The position numbers and the translations under genes are program-made. From Flavobacteriales bacterium (lineage in GTDB: Bacteria; Bacteroidota; Bacteroidia; Flavobacteriales_D; Sanyastnellaceae), in NCBI GenBank assembly GCA_019694805.1, contig JAIBBG010000013.1:1-63461 (forward strand): DNA of 63,461 bases, read 5' to 3'. The notes under the pieces are model-generated. The model was not told the DNA's origin. It did no database searches and saw nothing but the letters and a program-made list of their open reading frames with translations. How positions within the stretch are numbered: position 1 is the stretch's first letter; each line of letters opens with the position of its first letter. Below, one piece after another: positions 18,929-28,326 of this stretch.

Positions 18929-19087
18929 TCATGCAGTCGGGATCGTAATGAAGCGCTGAAAGCCAAAAAGGACGGGCGCTACCGCAAGATTTTTATTTGA
19001 AAGCGTATCATTCATTCGTTGAAAATAAAAATCGAGGAAGTGATCGTCATTGATGGTTTTTAACGATGTAACAGATTTCGACTGCAT
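18929..19087 (-). CDS. Possible 52-residue hypothetical protein
   Basis: A short open frame between the terminator at 18914 and the promoter at 19139. It starts MQSKSVTSLKTINDDHFLDF and ends GFQRFITIPTA, and resembles no family I know. There is no clear ribosome-binding site or promoter. Its first nine bases, ATGCAGTCG, are repeated in inverted orientation over its stop codon. It may be a small real gene, a remnant or chance. Confidence 0.25.
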   Translation of the reverse strand: MQSKSVTSLKTINDDHFLDFYFQRMNDTLSNKNLAVAPVLFGFQRFITIPTA

Positions 19088-19138
19088 GATTTCGGTTTAA
19101 GAGAAAGAAAATTCTTTGTAAACAAAGAGCAAACGCAC

Positions 19139-19169
19139 TTTGCACGAGGCTCTTGACTGCCTACCTTTG
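19139..19169 (+). promoter_or_regulatory. Bacteroidota-type promoter of the LTD/TonB/endonuclease locus
   Basis: TTTG at 19139-19142, a 19-bp spacer, then TACCTTTG at 19162-19169. This matches the Bacteroidota sigma-ABfr consensus (TTTG, N19-21, TAnnTTTG) at every defined base. Transcription would begin near 19176, about 25 bases before the ATG at 19201. Confidence 0.78.
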
Positions 19170-19200
19170 ACCGCTTGCTCAATTTTTAATTAATCCGACA

Positions 19201-20112
19201 ATGAAAAAAATTTTACTCAGTAGTGTTATTGCAGCCAGTGCCCTGATTTCTAACGCACAGGACTGTTCAGATTTGTTCTTTTCAGAATATGTTGAAGGCT
19301 CAGGAAGCAACAAGGCCATTGAAATTTACAATCCAACACCAGCGAACATCCAATTGGACGGTGTTTACATGATGGGTCGTGAGAGAAATGGTGATGGTAT
19401 TCCGATGTTGATGCCGATCACAGGAACTGTTCCTGCTTTTGGCGTAAGGGTTTTTGCTCTCGATAAACGTGATCCAAACGGTACAGGCACTGAATTACCT
19501 ATCGCTGCAGAGCTCGAAGCGGCAGCGGATACATTCTTGAATCCTATTTATGTTGAAACCAATTCACCGATGTATTTCAACGGTAATGATGCCTTTTTCC
19601 TCATCAAAAATGGCATGACCATCGTAGACCTCATTGGAAAAAGCACAGAAGATCCAGGTGGTGGATGGTGGGTTCCTGGTGACCCAAATACAGCATGGTG
19701 GACCACGGACAATACTCTGATCCGTAAGGCAACTGTGAAACATGGTGTGACTTCAAACCCAAGTGTATTCGATCCATCATTGGAGTGGGATAGTCTTCCT
19801 GAAGACACTTTCACTGAATTGGGTGAACACCTTTGTGATTGCGCAGATGTAAGCGTACAGAACAACGAAGCTGGTAGCTTCATGATGTTCCCAAATCCAA
19901 TTGCTGAAGGCAAGTTCTCGATCATGGCACATAAAGCCATTGCAACAGTAACGCTGATGAGCACAGATGGCCGTTTGATTTACTCCAACAACATTTATGG
20001 TGATCAAAAGAACATCAACGTAGAATTACCTGAAGCAGAAGCTGGCATTTATTTCATCGAGATCGAGTTTATGGATGGCACAAGAACCAGCCGCAAACTC
20101 ATTTCTAAATAA
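19201..20112 (+). CDS. Secreted lamin-tail-domain protein with T9SS sorting domain
   Basis: A 303-residue exported protein. A signal peptide (MKKILLSSVIAASALISNAQ) is followed by a lamin-tail domain, about residues 21-150, with the diagnostic FFSEYVEGSGSNKAIEIYNP and NGNDAFFLIKNGMTIVDLIG. A middle region with PGGGWWVPG is typical of the bacterial LTD family that accompanies secreted nucleases. The C-terminus (MMFPNPIAEGKFSI ... AGIYFIEIEF ... TSRKLISK) is a T9SS type-A sorting domain. Bacterial LTD proteins are thought to be surface adhesion modules. It is the first gene after a good promoter and is followed, after a small hairpin, by a TonB receptor and a secreted endonuclease. A role in binding extracellular DNA or nuclease products is an inference from that context. 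Confidence 0.9.
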   Translation: MKKILLSSVIAASALISNAQDCSDLFFSEYVEGSGSNKAIEIYNPTPANIQLDGVYMMGRERNGDGIPMLMPITGTVPAFGVRVFALDKRDPNGTGTELPIAAELEAAADTFLNPIYVETNSPMYFNGNDAFFLIKNGMTIVDLIGKSTEDPGGGWWVPGDPNTAWWTTDNTLIRKATVKHGVTSNPSVFDPSLEWDSLPEDTFTELGEHLCDCADVSVQNNEAGSFMMFPNPIAEGKFSIMAHKAIATVTLMSTDGRLIYSNNIYGDQKNINVELPEAEAGIYFIEIEFMDGTRTSRKLISK

Positions 20113-20138
20113 CCTGAACTTAATCAGACGATAATCAC

Positions 20139-20161
20139 GAAAGGGGTCACGAGCCCCTTTC
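20139..20161 (+). terminator. Hairpin between LTD and TonB receptor genes, weak terminator or processing site
   Basis: 8-bp perfect stem GAAAGGGG / CCCCTTTC with a 7-nt loop, followed only by CTTGCG, so there is no real T-tract. It may attenuate readthrough or stabilise the upstream mRNA, letting the surface protein be made in excess over the receptor. Confidence 0.5.
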
Positions 20162-20181
20162 TTGCGCTAATAAAAGTCTAT

Positions 20182-22875
20182 ATGATGAGGATATTTCTGA
20201 TAACCGCACTACTTTCTTTTGTTTTCGAAATACACGGTCAAACCTCCATTTCCGGAGTTGTGAAAGACCGCACGACCAATGAAACCTTGCCAGGTGCAGC
20301 TGTCACATATGCTGAAGGCAAAGGTGCCATCACAGACATCGATGGAATCTACAAACTCGAGTTGGCTCCTGGCAGTTATACCCTCACCGTTTCTTATGTC
20401 GGCATGGAAACCATCACCTTGGATATTGTTGTAGGTGAAAAAGCCATTATCCAGGATTTTGAAATGAATTCCATCATGATGACAGAAGTGAATGTAGTTG
20501 CTGACGTAGCCGTTGGCAGAAGAACACCAGTTGCTTTCACTGATATTTCATCCATCAAAATCAAAGAAGAACTCGGCACCCGCGACATACCACTCATTCT
20601 CAACTCAACTCCCGGTGTGTATGCAACACAATCAGGCGGTGGCGATGGTGATGCGCGTATCAACATACGCGGATTTAACCAAAACAATGTTGCCGTGATG
20701 ATTGATGGTATCCCCATGAACGACATGGAGAATGGATGGGTGTATTGGAGTAACTGGTTTGGTCTGGACAACGTGACAAGCAAAATGCAGGTTCAGCGAG
20801 GCTTAGGTGCTTCTAAACTTGCGGTACCTGCTGTTGGAGGTAATATCAACATCCTCACGATGGGTATGGAGGATAAATTCTCTGTAAAAATCAATTCTGA
20901 AATAGGCAATAACAACAACTTCCGACAAGGGATAGGGATCAATTCAGGTCAACTCAAAGGAGGATGGGGCGTCACTGCCGCCTTCTCGTACAAGACAAAT
21001 GATGGCTGGGTAAATCATTTGGGCTCGAAACAACTTTTTTACTACCTGAAGATTCAAAAGCAATTTGAAAAACATGGGTTCACTGCATCGATCATGGGCA
21101 GTCCACAAGAACACGAACAAAGGCTTGCCAGAAAATCACTCGCTTTCTATGATTTGGATTATGCGCTGAAGCAAGGTGTTGACACCACAGGTTATGCAGC
21201 GGCTGGTGTAATCACAGACATGGGCTTACGATTCAATTCGGAATGGGGCTACCTGAAACGCGATCGTGACAATCCAGATGCACCAATCAGTATTGAAAGT
21301 GCGCGCACCAACTACTATCACAAACCTATTGCAAACTTTAAGCACTTCTGGACTCCAAATCACCGTTGGGCTATTTCCAATATCTTGTATGCATCATTTG
21401 GAAATGGTGGTGGTACTCGATTGAGCAATACTTCGTCGACAGCAGATGGCCTGACCAATTTTCAATACATCTACGACAAGAACACCAAAGTAATTCCTGC
21501 TTCACCTCCTACATCATTTTTCCCTTCCTATCCATACGACCTCAATTATGTAGATGATACCTCGCAATACAAAGCATGGTCCTATCTGCAATCCAGCATC
21601 AACAATCACGTATGGTATGGATTACTTTCAACGTTCAAGTTTAAAATCAACGAAGAGTTTGAGTTATCCGGAGGGTTTGATGGCAGGTACTACAAAACCA
21701 ACCGATATCAGGTAGTCTATGATTTACTTGGCGCTGATTACGTAACCGTGGAGCGAAAATTTCAAGATCAGAACATCGCTTCTGAAGCAGGAGAAGCCAA
21801 TGTAGTTCGCCGTCTCAATGATCGCATCAACTATGACATCACGAGCTATGTGAAACAATCCGGATTGTTCTTCTTGCTTGAATATTCCAAACCACGTTAT
21901 ACTGCTTTCATCAATGCAACTGGTTCTTACCATCAGTATAATCGTGTTGATCATTTTGCTTTGAGAGATAGCACAACTGGTGCGGAAAAAGAAAGTGGCT
22001 GGAAAAATTATTATGGCGCTACCATCAAGGGAGGCTTCAAATACAACCTCACTGACCATGATAACATTTATGCCAATGCCGGATACTTATCCAGGGCACA
22101 AAACATGGCCAATACATTCAGCAGCACAACACTCAATGTATTCAACGACCTGAAAAACGAAGCCATCACTTCAGCGGAAATTGGTTACACACATAGCTCT
22201 AAAATATTCAAGCCTGCAATTAATGCTTATTACACCATTTGGGAGAACAGGCCAAACACTGGCTCTAAAAAGGATGGAACAGAAACAGTATTCTACAACA
22301 TACCTGGCATGAAAGCCATTCACAAAGGAGTTGAGTTGGATGCTGAGTACAATCCCATCAAACAACTTTCCTTTGAGGGGGTGGTTTCTGTTGGCGACTG
22401 GAGATGGGCTTCAAAGAACAAGGCTTATATCTACAATGAAATTGGAAACATGGTACTCGATTCAGTGGAGTTCGATGCCAAAGGTGTTCGTGTAGGTGAT
22501 GCTGCTCAATTCCAAACCAGCTTCTCTGTGCGCTATTCGCCAATCAAAGGTCTTTATGTAAAACCAAGAATCACCTATTTCGACAACAACTATTCTCAAT
22601 TTGATCCAGAGTCATTGAAGGGTGATTATGCCGGACGTCAATCCTGGAAAATGCCAGCATACTACATGCTTGATATTGGTGCGGGCTATACCCACAACAT
22701 CAAGAAAAAATACACATTGGGAATTAGGCTCAACGTGATGAACGCCCTAGATGCAGTGTTTATCACTGATGCACAAAACAATGATGTCGGAAACGACTTC
22801 AATGCAGCATCCGCCGGAGTGTACTATGGGCAGGGTTTAAGGTGGAATGTCGGTATTAACCTCGGCTTCAATTAA
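20182..22875 (+). CDS. TonB-dependent outer membrane receptor
   Basis: An 897-residue outer membrane transporter driven by TonB. A signal peptide precedes a carboxypeptidase-regulatory-like beta-sandwich (residues about 20-105: ISGVVKDRTTNETLPGAAV ... ITDIDGIYKLELAPGSY). A plug domain follows (about 115-235: LNSTPGVYATQSGGG ... INIRGFNQNNVAVMIDGIPM). The rest is a 22-strand barrel ending RWNVGINLGFN with a terminal aromatic. The N-terminal domain is SusC-like, but no SusD homologue is adjacent, so this is not a standard glycan-utilisation pair. It lies between the LTD protein and the exported endonuclease, 42 bp before the latter, suggesting a substrate released from DNA such as oligonucleotides, nucleosides or phosphate. 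The substrate is inferred from context only. Confidence 0.93.
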   Translation: MMRIFLITALLSFVFEIHGQTSISGVVKDRTTNETLPGAAVTYAEGKGAITDIDGIYKLELAPGSYTLTVSYVGMETITLDIVVGEKAIIQDFEMNSIMMTEVNVVADVAVGRRTPVAFTDISSIKIKEELGTRDIPLILNSTPGVYATQSGGGDGDARINIRGFNQNNVAVMIDGIPMNDMENGWVYWSNWFGLDNVTSKMQVQRGLGASKLAVPAVGGNINILTMGMEDKFSVKINSEIGNNNNFRQGIGINSGQLKGGWGVTAAFSYKTNDGWVNHLGSKQLFYYLKIQKQFEKHGFTASIMGSPQEHEQRLARKSLAFYDLDYALKQGVDTTGYAAAGVITDMGLRFNSEWGYLKRDRDNPDAPISIESARTNYYHKPIANFKHFWTPNHRWAISNILYASFGNGGGTRLSNTSSTADGLTNFQYIYDKNTKVIPASPPTSFFPSYPYDLNYVDDTSQYKAWSYLQSSINNHVWYGLLSTFKFKINEEFELSGGFDGRYYKTNRYQVVYDLLGADYVTVERKFQDQNIASEAGEANVVRRLNDRINYDITSYVKQSGLFFLLEYSKPRYTAFINATGSYHQYNRVDHFALRDSTTGAEKESGWKNYYGATIKGGFKYNLTDHDNIYANAGYLSRAQNMANTFSSTTLNVFNDLKNEAITSAEIGYTHSSKIFKPAINAYYTIWENRPNTGSKKDGTETVFYNIPGMKAIHKGVELDAEYNPIKQLSFEGVVSVGDWRWASKNKAYIYNEIGNMVLDSVEFDAKGVRVGDAAQFQTSFSVRYSPIKGLYVKPRITYFDNNYSQFDPESLKGDYAGRQSWKMPAYYMLDIGAGYTHNIKKKYTLGIRLNVMNALDAVFITDAQNNDVGNDFNAASAGVYYGQGLRWNVGINLGFN

Positions 22876-22917
22876 TCAGAAACAAAACAATAGATAATTA
22901 CAAACACATCTCATATC

Positions 22918-25332
22918 ATGCAATTCATCATTCGGAACATTTTTATGATCGCCTGTATGGTAAGTATCAGCATCGCGTCACATGCGCAAGCTGTACTTCC
23001 AACAAGCTGGAACTTTGACGTTGCCACGCCTACTGGCTGGACAGAATCTTTGGGCGGTAGCAACACACGTTATGCCAATGGCTTAAGCGGGCAAGCATGT
23101 CGTCTTGATGCCACAGCAGACTATGTACTCATCCAATTCGCTGAAGAACCCGGACCACTTTCATATTATTTGAAAGGACAAAATCAGGGCAGCGCATGGC
23201 AGGGTACATTCACTGTTGAAGAAAGTGTTGACGGTGTGTCGTTCACCGCACTTCATGCTTTTGTCAATGCAGATCTTCCATACTCTGCCTTCACGCAATA
23301 CACAGATCAGCCGCAAGCAGCGTCGAGATACATCCGATTTTATTTCACGAATAAAGTGAGCGGCCATAATGTTGCTCTTGACGACGTGAACCTTGCCATG
23401 CCAACTGCAGGACAGGAACAAGAAATCAATGTCACAGATGCTTCTGAAAATGTACCAAGTGGATTTACATATAGCATTGGCAATAGCGCAACCACATCAT
23501 TCGTGATTCACAACCTTGGACTCGCCAATGACCTCAATGTTTCGATGATTGACATCAGTGGTCCTGATGCCGCAGATTTCAACATTCCAGCTTCGCCTTC
23601 TGTTATTGCTGCACAAAGCTCAGCTGGATTTGATCTTCAATTCAATCCAACCGGAACCGGTTCACGTTTTTGTACACTCACCATTCTTAATGATGATGCT
23701 AGTGAATCTGAATATGTCATCAACATTTATGGTATTGCTGGCACACTTGCAACAGAACCAACCGTTCAAGCCAGCGATATTTCATTCAGCAATGTTGAAG
23801 CTTGGGACTTCACCACTACACTGACCGCTGGATCTTCTGATGCAGAGAATTTTATTGTTCTGAGACGTAAAAATGCTGCTGTGAGTGATCAGCCAACGGA
23901 TGGTTCAACATACGTTAAAGGAGAATGGATCGGATCATCACAAGTCGTTTACGTGGGTGATGCTGCATCATTTGATGGCAGAGGAATTGAATCAGGATCA
24001 ACATACCATTTTGCAGTATTTGGATTCAACGGTCCTGAAGGATATGAGAACTATAAAACAGATAACCCATTGGTTGATTCACAGCTTGCGCCTGCTCCAA
24101 GCATTGGTGGTTTTTACAGCAGTGTAAACAGCAATAGTCCAGATTTCGTAACTCAACTCACAGCAGTGATGAATCCGGCGAATTATTACCAAGTATATTA
24201 CAGCAACTATATCAGCACGTTGATTGATCACTTCTATGTTCGAGACACGGCCATCGCAGGTGTATCGATGAATTCTGTAGAGTGCCAATACAGTGGTGAT
24301 CATTATAACTATGCAGCATCATTCCAGTGGTGGTCTGGATCAGGCGCTCCTTCACTCAGCAGAGAGCATAGTTATCCACAAAGTTGGATGCCAACATATC
24401 TGGATGCCGGATTTGATGACTCTCCTGAAGTAAGTGACCTCCATAACCTTTTCCCTGTATTGCAGGTGCAATGCAACGCAGTGCGCAGCAATTATCCTTA
24501 CGGTGAAGTTGTGAGTGTAAATTCATCGTATTTAGATTGCAAATACGGCACAAATGCCAACAATCAATTGTGTTATGAGATGCGCGATTCGTTCAAAGGG
24601 AACGCAGCGAGAGGAGTCATGTATCAAGCTGTAAAAAACAACACAGCGTCCGACGACTTTAGCTTTCCAGAGCAAATTGCCTTGGCCATTCCATACGGCC
24701 AAAATGAATACGTTGTGAAGCAGTGGCACTTCGATGACCTTCCGGACGGATTTGAAATTACCCGCAATGAGTATATTCAATACGAACAGCACAATAGAAA
24801 TGCATTCATCGATAGTGTGCTCTATCCATGCTACATCCGTTTCGCAAATCTGACAAAATTTTCACCGTTGGTTACTTTCAACCAAACAGCAGTAACATGT
24901 GTTGATCCGGCAATCAGCTATCAGTGGTATCTCGAAGGAGAGTTGATTGAAGGCGCAACTTCTGCATCTTACAATTGGACTACACCTGGCAATTACACCG
25001 TTGCCATTCAGCAATTCGACGAATGTCCAATCCAAAGCTCACAACCAGTTTTGGTAGTAGATCAAATTTCAGAAAACGAAAACAATCTGAACTTCTTGGT
25101 ATATCCAAACCCAACACAAGGAGAAATCAATTTGATGGTTGAGAGCAATGCCAGTGGAAATGCCCGCATCGAGATCATTGATGCTACTGGTAAACTTGTA
25201 AGTGCAACACAACAATACCTTGCACAAGGCAGCAATAAACTTGCTTTGCAGCAAAACCTGGCGAAAGGCAATTACATTGTCAAAGTAAACAATGGCTTGC
25301 AGGTATCGCAACAAAATTTGATTGTGGAATAA
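22918..25332 (+). CDS. T9SS-exported endonuclease I with accessory domains
   Basis: An 804-residue secreted nuclease. In order: a signal peptide; a jelly-roll-like domain (about 27-157, TSWNFDVATPTGWTESLGG); a choice-of-anchor D domain (about 165-277); and an FnIII-like module (about 278-390, TEPTVQASDISFSNVEAWDF). Next is an endonuclease I (EndA/Vvn-type) catalytic domain, about 395-650, with the metal-His motif SREHSYPQSWM and the segment VSDLHNLFPVLQVQCNAVRS. An Ig/PKD-like strand pair (SYQWYLEGELIEGATS) and a type-A T9SS sorting domain from about residue 720 (FLVYPNPTQGEINL) complete it. The family cleaves DNA and RNA outside the cell. Transcribed with the TonB receptor 42 bp upstream and ended by a strong terminator, it probably feeds nucleic-acid breakdown products to that receptor. 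Confidence 0.93.
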   Translation: MQFIIRNIFMIACMVSISIASHAQAVLPTSWNFDVATPTGWTESLGGSNTRYANGLSGQACRLDATADYVLIQFAEEPGPLSYYLKGQNQGSAWQGTFTVEESVDGVSFTALHAFVNADLPYSAFTQYTDQPQAASRYIRFYFTNKVSGHNVALDDVNLAMPTAGQEQEINVTDASENVPSGFTYSIGNSATTSFVIHNLGLANDLNVSMIDISGPDAADFNIPASPSVIAAQSSAGFDLQFNPTGTGSRFCTLTILNDDASESEYVINIYGIAGTLATEPTVQASDISFSNVEAWDFTTTLTAGSSDAENFIVLRRKNAAVSDQPTDGSTYVKGEWIGSSQVVYVGDAASFDGRGIESGSTYHFAVFGFNGPEGYENYKTDNPLVDSQLAPAPSIGGFYSSVNSNSPDFVTQLTAVMNPANYYQVYYSNYISTLIDHFYVRDTAIAGVSMNSVECQYSGDHYNYAASFQWWSGSGAPSLSREHSYPQSWMPTYLDAGFDDSPEVSDLHNLFPVLQVQCNAVRSNYPYGEVVSVNSSYLDCKYGTNANNQLCYEMRDSFKGNAARGVMYQAVKNNTASDDFSFPEQIALAIPYGQNEYVVKQWHFDDLPDGFEITRNEYIQYEQHNRNAFIDSVLYPCYIRFANLTKFSPLVTFNQTAVTCVDPAISYQWYLEGELIEGATSASYNWTTPGNYTVAIQQFDECPIQSSQPVLVVDQISENENNLNFLVYPNPTQGEINLMVESNASGNARIEIIDATGKLVSATQQYLAQGSNKLALQQNLAKGNYIVKVNNGLQVSQQNLIVE

Positions 25333-25350
25333 TCACACACAACCGATATG

Positions 25351-25383
25351 AAAAAGGCCTTCTTGATGAAGGCCTTTTTTTTT
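25351..25383. terminator. Bidirectional terminator between endonuclease and LytTR genes
   Basis: 12-bp stem AAAAAGGCCTTC / GAAGGCCTTTTT with a TTGAT loop. A T-run follows on the plus strand, and an A-run on the left serves as T-run for the minus strand. It sits between two convergent stop codons and can stop transcription from both sides. Confidence 0.93.
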
Positions 25384-26137
25384 ATCTGCCGCTTTCAAAA
25401 AAGGAAAGAAATAAATCCTTCTTCTGTGGCGAAAGAGGAATTTCAGCGCCATTGGTCATAACAATCACTCCACCACCACTGCGGGAATACTTCGAAACAT
25501 GTTTCATGTTGATGAGGTGTGATTTATGCACACGTAAAAAACCATCATGTTCCAATAATTCCTCATAAAATTTCAATGTCCTGCAAATCATTTTTTTCTT
25601 GCCGTCACGAAGAAAGACATCCGTGAAATTATCATGAGCACTGCAATAAACGATATCCATACGCGACACCACTTCAAAACCATCCATCAAGGGAAGCACA
25701 ATACGATCACTGTTTGATGCTGCTCCTCTGGCATGTTCCGCAGTTATTCTATTCTGTTCCGCCAACCATTTTGAATCATCATTCTTGATCTTGTGAACAG
25801 CATCCAACAGATCATCAATACTCAGCGGCTTCAATAGGTAATAGGCAGCACCGTAGTTCAGAGCTTTGATGGCATAATGATCAAACGCGGTGACAAAAAC
25901 AATATGGAAAGAAACATCTTCAAGCTGATCGATCAGATCGAATCCGTTGCCACCGGGCATTTCCACATCCAAAAAAAGCAAGTCAGGTTTAACAGTAGGA
26001 ACAAGTTTTAAAGCACTTGCTACCGAATCCGCTTCACCACAAATATCCAACCCATCACAATACTTCGTTAGGTAATTCACCAGCACACTCCTGCTGGCCG
26101 ATTCATCATCAACAATAACCACTTTCATCTTTTTCAT
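25382..26137 (-). CDS. LytTR-family response regulator
   Basis: A 251-residue cytosolic regulator. The receiver domain (residues 4-120) has the acidic pair DD in VVIVDDE, the phospho-acceptor Asp57 in LLFLDVEMPG, the Thr of VTAF and the Lys of LLKPLS. The C-terminal LytTR DNA-binding domain, about 145-250, shows ICRTLKFYEELLEHDGFLRVHKSHLINMKHV and the ending IPLSPQKKDLF. Its ATG overlaps the stop of the upstream TPR sensor kinase by 4 bp, so the two are translationally coupled and form a LytS/LytR-type pair. Targets cannot be read here. The first ATG (26137) is used; a second lies three codons in. Confidence 0.95.
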   Translation of the reverse strand: MKKMKVVIVDDESASRSVLVNYLTKYCDGLDICGEADSVASALKLVPTVKPDLLFLDVEMPGGNGFDLIDQLEDVSFHIVFVTAFDHYAIKALNYGAAYYLLKPLSIDDLLDAVHKIKNDDSKWLAEQNRITAEHARGAASNSDRIVLPLMDGFEVVSRMDIVYCSAHDNFTDVFLRDGKKKMICRTLKFYEELLEHDGFLRVHKSHLINMKHVSKYSRSGGGVIVMTNGAEIPLSPQKKDLFLSFFESGR

Positions 26138-28149
26138 TTGGAGAAATCTATTGTCATGAGCTTCATGTTTAAGGTAACTTTTGTGCCCGGGTATGCGGAA
26201 TCATCTGTGAGATTCTCAGTGGTGAGACTGATTTCGCAATGGTAAAGTTCATTCAACACGTCAATTCTTTTCTTCATGTTGGCAATAGCATGGGATTTCT
26301 GCTGCTGCTGATTTTGAGTTTTCAGCATAGATGATTGGTGTATACCCACCCCATTGTCTTCCAGAATCACGAATAATTTTTCATCAACAACTCGCATGCG
26401 TATCACAAGCAAACCCGAATTTTCGCGGTAGCGCAATCCATGCCAGATGGCATTTTCCGCCAAGGGCTGAATCATCATGGGTGGTAAATAGATTTCACCG
26501 GACAACAAATTAGGATCAATGTCCCAATCATAGCGAAATTTATCAGGGAATCTCGAATTTTCCAATTGGAGATATACACTCAGCATATCCCATTCATCCG
26601 CAAGTGAAATGAATGTCCTTCCCGAATCATCCAATACCCGACGCATGAGTTTTGAAAAAGAGGTGATAAAACGGTTGGCTTCACGCTCATCGTTTTTCGC
26701 CACATACTCATTCACCGAATTCAATGCATTAAAAATAAAATGCGGATTCATTTGACCGACCATATTTTGCAAAGCGATGATTTGTTCTGAACGCCTTCTG
26801 GCCTTGGTATTTCTGTACAAAATCCAAGAAAACAAAAAGGCAAACAACAACAAAATTCCCAGAGAAATGATGATGATATTTCTTCTGCTCACCTGTGATT
26901 CCTTCAAAGCATTTTCATCTCGAAGTAAATTCATATTGCGCAGACTCAATTCATTTTCCTTTTCAAGCCAATCTATCCTTTGCTGGTTTCTGCCCAGATC
27001 GCTGCTCAATGCGATGGCATTTTCCAATTCCTTTTGCTGCAGCGACTGAGCAGAATCCAACATTTCAGCATAATCACGATAGTACTTGAGTGCTTTTTCA
27101 AGTTCATTTTTCTTCTGAAACTCCGAAGCTAAATTCTTCAATGCCAATGCACCTTGTCTCAAGTCTGCCGACGAATACTCATGATCAATGAATCCGGCCT
27201 CTTTTGAGTTCACAGGACTTAGTTCTTTTGCCTTGGCGATAAAATCTTCAGCCCGTGACAAATCACCCTTTTGGATAAAGGCATTGCCAATTTCAAAATT
27301 TTGAATCACGACTCCGGATACATCATTGCTTTGTTGATTCAGTGCAATATTTGAATTCCGCGTCATCAATTCCATGTCCGTATTGAATGTTTGTCGGTAC
27401 ACTGAAGCCAATGCATCATTCGACTGAATCACCAATTCCTGTGCGCCAGCCGCACTCGCAAGTTCGCGTGCTTGTTGAAGATAATTTTCGGCTTTGGAGA
27501 ATTCACCCATCTGCTGATAAATTTCACCCAAAAGAATCATCGTCTTTGCCTTTTGTCCTTTGGCAGCAGAAACCGATTCAACCTCCAATAATTCCTCAAG
27601 TATTGTGGCAGCTTGAGCGTATTGGCCATTTTCCTTCAAACAGGTTGATTTTAACCTCAGCAATTCATGCTGTGCATCTCGCACGGACAATAACTCAGGC
27701 TCTAATAATCCTTCAGCACAATATTGCAGAGCTGAATCGATTTGTTGAAGTTCAATCAGCGATTGAATCAATCCAGAATAGGCAGCTTGTAACAGATCGG
27801 CCCGATTCAATCCTCTCTGATGACAAGTCGAAATAACCCTTTTATAGTCCTGAATTGCTGCTTGATGTTGCGTATAGCTGGAGAGCAAATGTGCGCGATT
27901 CAAATACGATTCGGCAATGCGAACAACATCATGATGCTGAATACTCCATTCAATGGCAGAACCCGCAGTATAGAGCGCAAGTGCACGATTATTTTTCAAG
28001 AAGTATTGCGAAGAATCAATACGGATTCGCGCTGAATCCACTTGAGCAACACATGGATTATTCGCCAAAGAAAAAACCATCATCATTACCACCAATCCAA
28101 TAAGGACTGGTAGACTCGAATAATTATGTTGGGGTTTTACCTGACTCAT
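26134..28149 (-). CDS. TPR-containing LytS-type sensor histidine kinase
   Basis: A 671-residue inner-membrane kinase. After a signal anchor (about 12-36) come roughly 350 residues of tetratricopeptide repeats facing the periplasm (for example AEDFIAKAKELSP and KALKYYRDYAEMLDSAQ) and a coiled coil around 390-415. One membrane span follows (IIIISLGILLLFAFLFSWIL). The His_kinase (LytS-type) core has the phospho-accepting His470 in QMNPHFIFNALN and an ATPase domain with PLAENAIWHGLRYR and LEDNGVGI. TPR plus LytS-type kinases are common in Bacteroidota, and the sensed signal is usually unknown. It ends in a 4-bp ATGA overlap with its LytTR partner. It is divergent from the DUF4139 gene with 177 bp between the starts. 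Confidence 0.94.
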   Translation of the reverse strand: MSQVKPQHNYSSLPVLIGLVVMMMVFSLANNPCVAQVDSARIRIDSSQYFLKNNRALALYTAGSAIEWSIQHHDVVRIAESYLNRAHLLSSYTQHQAAIQDYKRVISTCHQRGLNRADLLQAAYSGLIQSLIELQQIDSALQYCAEGLLEPELLSVRDAQHELLRLKSTCLKENGQYAQAATILEELLEVESVSAAKGQKAKTMILLGEIYQQMGEFSKAENYLQQARELASAAGAQELVIQSNDALASVYRQTFNTDMELMTRNSNIALNQQSNDVSGVVIQNFEIGNAFIQKGDLSRAEDFIAKAKELSPVNSKEAGFIDHEYSSADLRQGALALKNLASEFQKKNELEKALKYYRDYAEMLDSAQSLQQKELENAIALSSDLGRNQQRIDWLEKENELSLRNMNLLRDENALKESQVSRRNIIIISLGILLLFAFLFSWILYRNTKARRRSEQIIALQNMVGQMNPHFIFNALNSVNEYVAKNDEREANRFITSFSKLMRRVLDDSGRTFISLADEWDMLSVYLQLENSRFPDKFRYDWDIDPNLLSGEIYLPPMMIQPLAENAIWHGLRYRENSGLLVIRMRVVDEKLFVILEDNGVGIHQSSMLKTQNQQQQKSHAIANMKKRIDVLNELYHCEISLTTENLTDDSAYPGTKVTLNMKLMTIDFSK

Positions 28150-28326
28150 CCGACGGTAAACATATCGCTGAATTATTTATCCGATATATGTTTTAGGGTA
28201 TAAATAATTGTCCATTTCGACCTCCCGCTCAGTTGGATTTCCAATTCACTTAGTCAAATCATGTTTTCACGGAGTGGATAAAAATCACCCTGTCACATCA
28301 AAATAGTTTTGACAAAAAGAAAGAAG

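Noticed and set aside
20182..22875. SusC/SusD polysaccharide-utilisation locus
   Set aside because: The receptor has a SusC-like N-domain, but no SusD, glycoside hydrolase or sulfatase gene is nearby.
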